64,000 nt of DNA from Cytidiella melzeri. Lineage: Eukaryota > Basidiomycota > Agaricomycetes > Polyporales > Irpicaceae. Numbering within the stretch: position 1 is the first letter of the stretch; every line of letters begins with the position of its first letter. The position numbers and the translations under genes were made by a program. The notes under the pieces were generated by a model, which was not told the DNA's origin, made no database searches, and saw only the letters and a list, made by a program, of their open reading frames with translations. Of this stretch, positions 43,333 through 51,791 are shown piece after piece. Location: NCBI GenBank assembly GCA_022592445.1, contig JABYQR010000243.1, positions 1-64,000 of the forward strand, given 5' to 3'.

Positions 43333-46126
43333 TTATAAAACTACAACTGCATCTGCGTCTGCCAATGAAGTTGCACCCTCATCCTCCTCAAAGTCTTCCT
43401 CCGTTGATGTGACTGAGACACGTTTGGCCGACCACCGCTTGATCTTCGTGGTAAGCTTCTGAGCATCACTTCCAATCGCTACGTAGTCGAGGGGATGCGA
43501 ACTGAGGTGTCGGCCAGGCTTTTAAACATGTGGCCCCGGCGTGCCATTGCGATAGTGATCCAACAGATTTACGATGTCCGTCTCGGACTCCGGCGTTGTG
43601 TGCGATTTGCCTCGGCGGAAGTGATTAAACTCATTCTCAACGTGGTCTTTGATCTTACGCTGAGCAGGTATGGACACGGAGATTTTTTTGATGTATTCCC
43701 AGCTAGAGAAGGGTCCATGGACAGCGAAAATGTGCTGGTGGGCATAATGAGGAAACGATACCAGATGGTAGGGGTGTTACTCACCTTGATGTCTCGGATG
43801 TTGTGCTCCTGCAACATGTCAAACGCGAGAAACGCACCCTTGCGTCCTGTTGTGTTTGCCAGCCAGCAGTGACGGATGACAAAGGATCTATGAAGATAAA
43901 CATCAATATTATCTCGGGTGTAGAGATGGGGGACTCACTTTAGCTCCTCGGTCCACTCATGGCAAAGAGCCTGCAACAGCTCAAGGAGCTCTATGGTGTA
44001 GTTTGAGTTCGGTCCACCGCTGAAGCAAAAGAGCAGGCGAGGTAGGAGGTCCTCCAATCGCCCAACATCTCCTGTCTTCATGGCGTCGTCGAGGTCAACG
44101 TAGTCTAAGAGATCCCGACACAGCAGGATGCTGTGCATGAGCATGTTGTCCTGCTCCTGGCGCGGTAACATCTTGTGCCGTACGAGAGCGGATGTTGAAG
44201 CGTATTCGTCGACTATTCGAGTGGCAAAAGCCTTCAGCTGCGTGGGTAAAAGTGTGCGTAGACTTATGATCTCGTCTTTCTGGCAGACAATGAGCCAGAT
44301 GTTGCGGAATCGAGAATCTGTGGTATGCCACAGGGCCTCCTGCATTCCGTGATGAAACGGGCCTGTACATGTGATCAGTATAGATGATTTTGTACCCTGA
44401 CACGCAACGCACCCTGGATAGACGTAGTGTGCAATCCCTTGCGCTTGAGATTGTCGAAGCCATGCTTCAGGCCAAAGAGGTTCATGGTCTTGAAGTACTG
44501 TCGGTGAATTGAAGTCTCCACGGCAAGCTGTGCATGAAACCAGCCAAAAACCTCAACGGCCTGGTCAAAGTGTTGGAGGAAGTTGAAGTCTTCGCTCCGC
44601 TCTTTCTTGATAGAGCAGATCCGGACTGTCGTAAGCTGATCACCTGCCCAGACAAGGACGTGCTTGAAGGCATGGTGATTTTGAGCGTCGGGACCGTCAA
44701 GGCGGAGTTGCCTCAGCCACTCGTCCATACAATGCCTAGTCCCCTCTTGAGAGGCAGACTCAATGTGGACAGTGTCGAGCATGTATTGACATACTGCATG
44801 CTGTTCACCAGTTGGTAGCTGCAAGACAGGAGGGGGAGGAGAGAAGATGCCGGCACTCTTGTGCTCCTAGTGGTCAAAATCAAAGGCGGGAGCGTTGACG
44901 AGGAACTGAAGGACCCTGTATATGGCGCGAATACGAAGACGAGGGGCAGCAGCGATTTCCAGCTTCAATATCTCGACAGGCATAATGATATTCCGAAGTT
45001 GCGCACGACGTTGTTGTTGATAGCTGTCACGTCGTGGCCACACAACGGAGGGATCCTTTATGACGTATACGGTGGCTGCAGTCCCGCTGTTGAAATGGCT
45101 CTGGTTGTTGGTGCGTTGTTCATACACCTTGAAGGCGAGGTTGAGATTGTCTTGCGAGACACGGAAGGGGAACCTGAGGATGTTGGCAAACATCCGCTGC
45201 CGCGCGTCCTCTGAGAGCCTGTCAATAAGTTGGTATACCCACAAGTGGCTCATGGTAATCCCATACAGATGTGTGGTGTCGTTGGCCCTGGCGGCAAGAC
45301 CACTCGCCTTGAAGTACGCACTGTTAAATCGTTGCAGGAGACAGCAGCGCTGAGATTGACTGTACGAGCACATGCTAACCATCATGACAATGGGCTGTAT
45401 CGACGTGAGCATTGGCACAGTAATGCGCGAGATGGCGGGCTTACTGCGGTGGGGTCTTTATACGTGTTTTGTTCAATTTGTGTCGGTGTCGTGGAGGCGC
45501 CGTAAAGAATCTTCCATAGAATAGGAGCCTTTACCTGGGTCTTGGTCGCGAGGTCTCGAAGGTCGAGGGTGAGGAGATCTTCCTCGGAGAGGTTTTTGGT
45601 AGGCGCTGTCATAACCTCCTTCAGCTGGTCCATCTCGGCGTCGACAAGCATGCCGACGTTTTCGACAGACCAATTGTCCAGCTCGACCCGCACAGCTTGA
45701 GTTCTGAACCCTTTTGTGTGGAACCGGTCTCGGCCATGTCTCCACTTGCGGATCATGTACGCGAAGTTGTCGCAGTGGAGGAAGGCGGTGCGGGCGTACC
45801 TAAAACGTGTGAGAGATGTCCCGCATACCATTCCAATGGTTTAGCACTTACTTAGTCTCATGTGTATCCGCTGCGTCTTCCTGGAGGGCCGTGAGGTAGT
45901 AGAGGAGATTTGCTATGTCAAGTTGATGGGTCTTGCGCATGTACTTGATAGACAGTTCGATGCGCCTAGCGACCTCACGCGTGGAAAGGTTCTGGAGAAT
46001 GCTCCTGCAATAATCCGTGCGTCCCAGTATGCCCGAGCGGCGCGCTTGAACCTCTGTTTCGGTGAGGACTTGATCTTCATCGTCACCTAGCTGGAGGTGA
46101 GAGAGTAGAGGGGCAAGGGGAGGCAT
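43333..46126 (-). pseudogene. DUF6589 protein, candidate transposase of the element
   Basis: Starts at ATG 46126 (MPPLAPLLSHLQLGDDEDQ); exon 1 ends at 45851 and exon 2 begins at about 45801 (YARTAFLHCDN). Core motifs in order: SLSQRC-like block and LYGITMSHLWVYQLIDRLSEDA, QDNLNLAFKVYEQR, HFNSGTAAT (45160-45080), LPTGEQHAV, WLRQLRLDGPDA, VWAGDQLTTVRICSIKK (44660-44610), FGWFHAQLAVE, LLDYVDLDDAMKTGDVGRLE, NYTIELLELLQALCHEWTEEL (44005-43935), HCWLANTTGRKGAFLAFDMLQEH, ending DADAVVVL. This order is that of the Agaricomycete DUF6589 family. Lesions: frame change near 45437 and TAG at 44867-44869. Conserved acidic residues in QDN, GDQLT and YTIELLE could be a DDE-like triad (inference). Confidence 0.75.
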
Positions 46127-46423
46127 TGGAATGGGACTGTGGTTGCAGAGAGGAGAGAGGTTGAAATATAGGCATTTTATAGGGAAGGTAATACGTGAGG
46201 GACCATGTTCGCAAGTTGGTCGGTAGTCACTACGAGAGTCAGACATAAGTTTGAGAGTTCTTCGGCACGACTGCAACCTCTGTCACACAACGAGGGAGAA
46301 AGACGTACCCGTGGTCTGTTTGAGTGTGTACACGAGGATTCATTGGTACATTGTGTGAGTTGTAGAGTAAGGTTCAAACTCGAATTATATCCATCCGATT
46401 GTCCCTCCGGAGAACACCATGTT

Positions 46424-46603
46424 GGAGGACTCCGGTAGCAGATGCTCCGCTACTGTGTCTAAGAACGTGTGTTGTAGGTTGTCGTCGAGGTGTTGGTGCT
46501 GGCCGAGGACTCAGGTAGCAGATGCTCCGCTGCGGTGAGGTTATGGAGAGGAGGAGGTGGTAAAGCCGGTGTTGGAGGACTCCGGTAGCAGATGCTCCGC
46601 TAC
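46424..46603. repeat. Three subterminal palindromic repeats
   Basis: The 30-bp unit GGAGGACTCCGGTAGCAGAT.. occurs at 46424-46453, 46504-46533 and 46574-46603, spaced 70-80 bp. Its core GTAGCAGATGCTCCGCTAC has nested dyads (GTAGC..GCTAC and AGCA..TGCT). Two copies of the same core occur at about 60762-60788 and 60829-60855. Regular spacing near the element end suggests protein-binding sites. Confidence 0.75.
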
Positions 46604-46786
46604 CGTGAGTTGGAATGTGGGTGGTTGATGGTCATGGTGGTCTATCCAAAGAGATCCAGTAACTCGATGTGGCGAATAGATTCGCCGACAAGAGCACCGG
46701 AGAGAAAAGGAGGAAGGAGGCTAGGCTCGTTGGAATGGGTGGTAGTGATGTTGGTAGTGATGAGAGCAAAGATAAAAGGAGTAGGA

Positions 46787-46842
46787 GTGGTGGTGGTGGT
46801 GGTGGGGTGGGGGGTGGGGGCATTGCAGGAGGTGGAGGTGGT
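46787..46842 (+). repeat. G-rich low-complexity tract with G-quadruplex potential
   Basis: GTGGTGGTGG steps pass into GGGGTGGGGGGTGGGGG. The C-rich counterpart occurs at 60547-60580 in the related fragment. Long frames across this tract are artefacts of the simple sequence. Confidence 0.7.
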
Positions 46843-46939
46843 GTGGTCGCCGTGGTCCGTGGTGGTGGCAGCAAGAGCGGTTCGGGCGCTTGACGGGCAG
46901 GAGACGGGTTAAGCGCAGAAGGATCTTATCTACATTCAG

Positions 46940-47173
46940 GCGCCCATAGATTGCGCGTCTGTACCTGAGAAGTGGAGCCACGTGGGGGATGATCTACACC
47001 CAGACGGGCGAAAAAGACCAGACGTCAGGACGCACGCAAAGTAACAATCCGCGCCATCATTCGATATATCTGGGCTACAAACAGAATTACTATATATAGG
47101 AACTGCCTCCGGGAGCACCACGACCGTCTCTGCCTTTGTCTCCCTCTCTCCCTGACGTCTGGAACCGAGACTA
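46940..47173 (-). repeat. Right terminal inverted repeat of the RecQ/DUF6589 element
   Basis: Mirror of 39514-39751; its outer end ACCGAGACTA is followed by the target duplication CCGAATGA at 47174-47181. Confidence 0.85.
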
Positions 47174-47181
47174 CCGAATGA

Positions 47182-47782
47182 AAGGTATACAAAGTACAGT
47201 ACTGGACGAGCCGCTTGGTTGGCTTCCAGCATGAAGGTCTCCACTAGAGTTCATGCATGCCACGTTTCTTGGTGAGATGTTTGTATTTGTGAATGCAGGC
47301 TTACCATACTTACTCTTCGCTACAGGGGAGGTGCATCACATCATGCAGGAAGTTATAGTGGGTGGGGGAATGCTCAACGCACGCAATCACCACGATAAGC
47401 CAACGGAGAAGTTCACTGCTTTTTTGGCGTCAATGAAGTGGCCTGGGTCCATTGGCCGAATACCTGCGAAGGTGAGTCACCGGGTTGTAATTATATCAGG
47501 ATTTAATAGACCCGTTGTGTACTCAGGTCAATGAGGGAACTCTGAAAGCAGATCAGTAGCAAAACTTTGCCAATGTTGTGCCTGGCAGATTAATGGCAAG
47601 ATCCCAAACAATGATTCACCCAAGTCCAAAGCGTCAACAAAGGCAGGACAAGCTGAAGCCCGAAAAGAATCTCTACTAGCAGGCCACCGCCGAGAAGTAC
47701 GTGCGCGTGATCAGAATGTAACAGTCAAAGACTTGCAAGACAGCGACAAGAAGGGGGCCCTATATGAGGATCAAATCAAGAT
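47182..47782 (+). pseudogene. Tnp2/Plavaka-like transposase, continuation after the element
   Basis: Continues the gene from 39513: DEPLGWLPA, TGA at 47232-47234 (CGA probable), RSPLEFMHATFLG, an intron at 47271-47330, then EVHHIMQEVIVGGGMLNARN, DKPTEKFTAFLASMKWPGSIGR and, after a second intron at about 47472-47588, INGKIPNNDSPKSKASTKAGQ. FMHxxxLGE..GGGM and WWPGxxGR-like blocks are typical of this transposase group. It is cut at 47783 by an LTR-A element. Confidence 0.7.
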
Positions 47783-48511
47783 TGTCGTGGATGGCCCAAC
47801 TAGCCCTTATTTTTCGCATTTTACCTCCAGTTTTTACCTTTGAAACCTGGTTGCAACCCTCTCTGCACATGTCTATTAAGCGCCCGTATCACGTGGCTTA
47901 GACGCTCCACATGGTCACGTTACTAGCTGCTACGTTGTACTGGCACGTGACTCAGCTTTTGTAAGACCACATGGCTACAACCACATGGCTCAGCCCATAG
48001 CTAGGGTTTGACATCATAGATAGCACTCACATGGACACTTATTGTTCTTTCCCTATTGTTCTCTTTATGGAAGAGTGTTCTCACAGGTGTGGGAATGGAA
48101 TACAATAGTTGGTTTTCTTTTAGATAGATTCTCTCACGAGTAGATCTTGGCAGAGTCCAGACAATAGCTATTGTTCTTCTTTAGGTAGTTCTATTGTTCT
48201 TCGTTCACACGGCTTCTTGCAAAGCCTGCCCTTGACATAGTGTGTGCGCAGGTCCCTGAAGGCTATATAAGCAGCTGCATGTACGCTCCCAGCCCCTCAT
48301 CTTAACCTCTTGGTCTTTACTGGGCTAGGTAAGCAAATCCCCTCCTGTACTACATAGCGGGTAATATCAATCTAACTTGGTCTTTACTGGGCTAGATACC
48401 TGAATAAGGTTTATAGTTGGTGAGAGCATTGTGCTGCACGCCTGCCACCACCTCGTCGTTGTCTTCCACTTTGTGTCTCTACTTGCTGCGTCGAGCTCCA
48501 TCTCCTTGACA
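47783..48511 (+). repeat. LTR family A, 5' LTR of a plus-strand gypsy element
   Basis: 729 bp, TGTCGTGGATGG..CTCCTTGACA. TATA box GCTATATAAG at about 48261. Two copies of CTTGGTCTTTACTGGGCTAG (48309-48328 and 48376-48395) bound a 67-bp segment beginning GTAAGC. The conserved post-LTR string TTAGGTTGAGATTG follows. Confidence 0.85.
48329..48395 (+). other. Candidate 67-bp intron in LTR-A
   Basis: GTAAGC donor after GGGCTAG, internal CTAAC-type branch sequence (TCTAAC at 48371), and a CTAG end within the second direct repeat. Confidence 0.5.
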
Positions 48512-48653
48512 TTAGGTTGAGATTGTTGTGAAACCCTGGGTTCCCCATTCCTACCGTTTAAAAAAGTTTATTCCTGTTTGAAAAGTACGTCTACGGTCTC
48601 TTCATACCGAAGAGCTACGCTTACGTCGTTCGTTTTCACCCCCTTACGCGTTG

Positions 48654-48765
48654 TTTAGTGCCTAAAGACACGTGCCCCCGTTTCAACAAGGACCTCGCTA
48701 CCACTGAGCCTCAGCTCAAGAGGTGCCTTCCAACATCTTTCCTCGATGCTCTCGCTGCCAAGCGT
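48654..48765 (+). pseudogene. Gypsy upstream ORF, first part
   Basis: Reads PKDTCPRFNKDLATTEPQLK and SFLDALAAKR, matching the ORF at 26224-25493. It is interrupted after 48765 by element E and continues at 50617. Confidence 0.75.
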
Positions 48766-49339
48766 TGATACGCCCGGAAATCGGCTAGGCCCGGAGACCC
48801 GGCAGCAGCCAACCATTTGCGCAGCCCGCGTTGTCCTGAGCGGCAAGCCCCTCCACTTTCCCAGCGTCACGGGCATGAGGAGTTCACGGAGGTCACGAGG
48901 AGTTTGCCGAGGATCCGAGAACTTGGCAAGGAGCAGCAACCCGCCGGAAACATCCGAGGCCGAGCCTTTGCACTGAACTCTAACTCGTAGACACACCCCT
49001 TTTGCATCAGAGCATGGGCCGGCCAGCCACCAAGTGTTTCGGACGCGGGTCGGACCAACGGTAGAAGAAACTTGACGCGCGAACCCCATTTCAGGAAGAC
49101 TCCTATCACGCCACGCTGTGCAACTCCTGGACGGCGCCTCATCACCTGCTCGCAACGGGTGGCGCCTTTTCAGCGCAAGGGCGCGCGCCGCTACTCCGCG
49201 TCGACCAACGCTGTGTCCTGCCGGGCGTCGACTCGCTGGACATTTTGCCTCTGCAGACGGAAGTATTCTGCCACCCTGTTTCCTCGCTCTCGCGTTTGGG
49301 TTTAGGACATAGAAGGAAAGATTTAGGAGAGGGTCTTTA

Positions 49340-49352
49340 GGATATATAAAAA
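49340..49352 (+). promoter_or_regulatory. TATA box inside element E
   Basis: ATATATAAAAAGG, conserved as TGTATAAAAGG at about 56670-56681 in copy 2. Confidence 0.5.
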
Positions 49353-49353
49353 G

Positions 49354-50028
49354 GTGTTGTCTGTACTGCGTAGAAAATCAATCAATCCCCACCCCAGTTT
49401 CCAGAGTTCACTTTACGCTTTGCACTCGCGTCGAGGGAGTCTCTTTGCGCCCATAGCTGTAGCTTCTTCTGCGTTGTCTCACTGCGACTTCTCCCACGTT
49501 TATGTCCGCTGCGTCTACCAACAACAACCCGCCAGAGTCTGCCGTTACTGTCCCACTGTTCCCCACCTACCCGACGGTCGCTGCCCTTACCGCCCGCGCC
49601 CGCGCGAGGTTCTACGCCGTTACCCCATCATCCCCGCACCCACGCCGCCGCCAGAACCCTCAGCAGCGCCTACGGTCTCCCCTGAGAGATCAACTCCTAA
49701 ATCACCCTCGCCAGCGTCGTCCGTCGCCTCCGTCGCGGACTCGCTTGATAACTGCTCCTATTGCGACACTCAGAGCGACCACCCAATTCCCCTACGCTCA
49801 GGACCTTTCGTCCCACTTGACTGTGATCGCCCGCGCGCACCGCACCCAGATTGTTGGCTGTCTCCAGACTTTGAAGGCAAGGAACACGAGTGCGAACTAG
49901 TGCAGTTCAATCTTACCAGCTCTACCAATGTCGTCGTTGGCCACACATTCGCCTGCAATACGCATTGCCGCTCGGGAAGTGTTGCTCTACACTACCGCCC
50001 CCGCGCGCAGTCTGTCGAGTCAAATTGA
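49354..50028 (+). CDS. Element E ORF, unknown product
   Basis: Open for 224 codons to a TGA at 50026-50028; the first supported Met is not clear. The middle is Pro/Ser-rich (APTPPPEPSAAPTVSPERS). The C-terminal 90 residues look folded and Cys-rich: CSYC, GPFVPLDCDRP, PHPDCWLSPDFEGKEHECEL, NVVVGHTFACNTHCRSGS. The second copy of E keeps this protein closely across its insertions (56930-57092 and 58569-58834), which supports coding or recent origin. No family recognised. Confidence 0.45.
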   Translation: MLSVLRRKSINPHPSFQSSLYALHSRRGSLFAPIAVASSALSHCDFSHVYVRCVYQQQPARVCRYCPTVPHLPDGRCPYRPRPREVLRRYPIIPAPTPPPEPSAAPTVSPERSTPKSPSPASSVASVADSLDNCSYCDTQSDHPIPLRSGPFVPLDCDRPRAPHPDCWLSPDFEGKEHECELVQFNLTSSTNVVVGHTFACNTHCRSGSVALHYRPRAQSVESN

Positions 50029-50103
50029 CTGTGGTCTCGCATAGCCTTATTCTGCGACTCGCGCTCCATTAGTTTGTCTGTCTCTTACGGTTCCTTTCGG
50101 CTT

Positions 50104-50215
50104 CATTATACTGCGTTTGCTTTTTTAACTGCGTTATTTTACTGCGTTACTGCGTTGCGTTTCACCTTCACTGCGTCAAGCTTACTGCGTTCACTTTCAC
50201 TGCGCCCGCGTTTTA
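50104..50215 (+). repeat. Cluster of ACTGCGTT-type octamers in E
   Basis: About nine occurrences of ACTGCGTT or ACTGCGTC within 110 bp, conserved in E copy 2 at about 59655-59752. Confidence 0.7.
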
Positions 50216-50616
50216 CAGCAACTTCTTCATCTTCACCAGCAACCGCGTTTTGTGTTCGAGATTCATATTGCGCCTGCGTTTACCATCTGCGTCTCTCCGC
50301 GCGCCGTTTTACTACAAGTCGCGATGTCTCCCACGCGTTCTCTTTGAGCTGCGCTAAAACTCTTTCGCTTTCACCGCGCCGACTTGCCCTTTTACCCGTG
50401 ATACGCGTGGTAGTTGCCCTCCTAGCTCCCTTCGCATACACTTTATCACAAACCTTGTTGCTCTTTTTAGCACAGGTAAAACTAGAACTCTAAGACCACC
50501 TCGCACACTTTAACACTTCCGCGCTTCCACACCTTTACACTTCTATTGCCACTTTGTGGTTGGTTGTGTTGTCTTTAAGGTTGTTATTAGTTTGACATGA
50601 CTCAGTGTCTCAGCGT

Positions 50617-50885
50617 AAGAGTGGTAAACCTCATCACTGGTCTGACAAAGACCTTGTCAACGTTGCAAAGTACGTGTCAAAGAAGCCGCCTGTCAAAGGC
50701 ATCACTCTCACCGTCCCCTCTCACAAAAAAAATTGACAACTTTGCGCTTCTGCCCGAGCATACGGAGAATGTGCAGCCGAAGAACATGCTCGCACTCTAG
50801 CTGAGCAACAAACCTACAAGCTGACTCTCACTGAGCGGCTCGCCAAGCTTCCTCCACCCACTCCCGCTCCTGCTGCACCTAAACC
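50617..50885 (+). pseudogene. Gypsy upstream ORF, second part
   Basis: Continues KSGKPHHWSDKDLV, KKPPVKGITLTVPS, then degenerates (stop after KKN) and resumes LTLTERLAKLPPPTPAPAAP. Cut at 50886 by LTR-A of a minus-strand element. Confidence 0.7.
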
Positions 50886-51578
50886 TGACACGGAGACAGG
50901 GCTCGACATGACAAACAGGGGCACAATGTGGATGACAACAAGGAGGTGGTGGCAGGCGTGAAGCACAATGCATTCACCAGCTATCAAACGTAGACAAGTA
51001 TCTAGCCCAGTAAAGACCAAGAGGTCGAGATGGGGGGCTAGGAGCGTACATGTAGCAGTATATATAGACTTCAGGGACCTGCGCACAGACCATGTTGAGG
51101 GCAGGCTTTGCAAGAAGCCGTGTGAACAAAGAACAAAAGAACTACCTAAAGGAGAACAATAGCTATTGTCTAGACCTTGCCAAGAACTCTACTCGTGAGA
51201 GAATCTATCTAAAAGGAGACCAACTATTGTATTCCATTCCCACACCTGTGAGAACATCCTTCCATAAAGAGAACAATAGGGAAAGAACAATAAGGAGCCC
51301 ATGTGAACGGTATCTATGACGTCAAACCCTAGCTATGGGCTGAGCCATGTGCTTGTAGCCATGTGGTCTTACTTAAGGTAAGTCACATGCCAGTGTGTCG
51401 TAGTAGCAAGTAATGTGACCGTGTGGAGCGTCTAAGCCACGTGATACGGGTGCTTAATAGACGTGAAAAGGGAGTTTATGCAGAGAAGGTTGCAACTGGG
51501 TTGCAGCCCGGAGTTTTACAGATAAAAACACAAGAGGTAAATTGCAAAAAATAGGGGCTAGTCGGGCCATCCATGACA
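50886..51578 (-). repeat. LTR family A, 3' LTR, intron-less form
   Basis: 693 bp. Only one copy of the 20-bp repeat is present (51002-51021), with no GTAAGC segment. On the minus strand a purine run (AGGAGGGGGGTAA) lies directly upstream at 51592-51579 and is the polypurine tract for plus-strand priming. Confidence 0.85.
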
Positions 51579-51791
51579 TTACCCCCCTCCTGAAATTGAG
51601 CATCCTTGCGAAGCATCACTGTGCTGTGGTGATAGAGGTTTTACACCCGTCTACAGGGATTCAGCAGAATTGCCCCGATTGTCTAGTCAGAAGGATGCTA
51701 GGAAGTTTCTCCCCTTCTGGTGTTGTTGACTTGAAGTTACCTGTCAGTGTGATGTTCTTGAGATATCCAGACCGATGTGTTTGCCTTCATT

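Larger units (their letters stand above)
39514..47173. mobile_element. 7,660-bp TIR transposon carrying RecQ helicase and DUF6589 genes
   Basis: The ends read TAGTCTCG..CCAGACGTCAGG inward from both sides (20 of the first 23 bases identical). The inverted repeats extend about 235 bp (39514-39751 and 46940-47173) and the 8 bp CCGAATGA is duplicated. Joining the flanks through one copy of this octamer restores the frame of the interrupted transposase (ITRM to KGIQST). Inside are only two genes, convergent, with stops 15 bp apart (43317 and 43333). Eight-bp duplications are typical of hAT and of KDZ-group elements, but neither transposase is present. Both genes have inactivating lesions, so this copy is not autonomous now. 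Confidence 0.85.
48766..50612 (+). mobile_element. Element E copy 1: 1.85-kb TG..CA insertion with GCGT duplication
   Basis: Begins TGATACGCCC and ends GTGTCTCA; GCGT is present at 48762-48765 and 50613-50616. It splits the gypsy ORF between AAKR and KSGK. A second copy begins at 56095. E has a TATA box (ATATATAAAAAGG at 49340-49352) and an ORF, but no reverse transcriptase, integrase or transposase. The TG..CA ends and short duplication fit an unusually long solo LTR; another class cannot be excluded. Confidence 0.65.

Noticed and set aside
46592..46912. Gly/Val-rich and Pro-rich frames on both strands
   Set aside because: Translations of the GGT/GGG simple-sequence tract.
48655..49155. A 166-codon minus-strand frame
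   Set aside because: It runs across the junction between the gypsy ORF and element E, which are on the plus strand and unrelated in origin.
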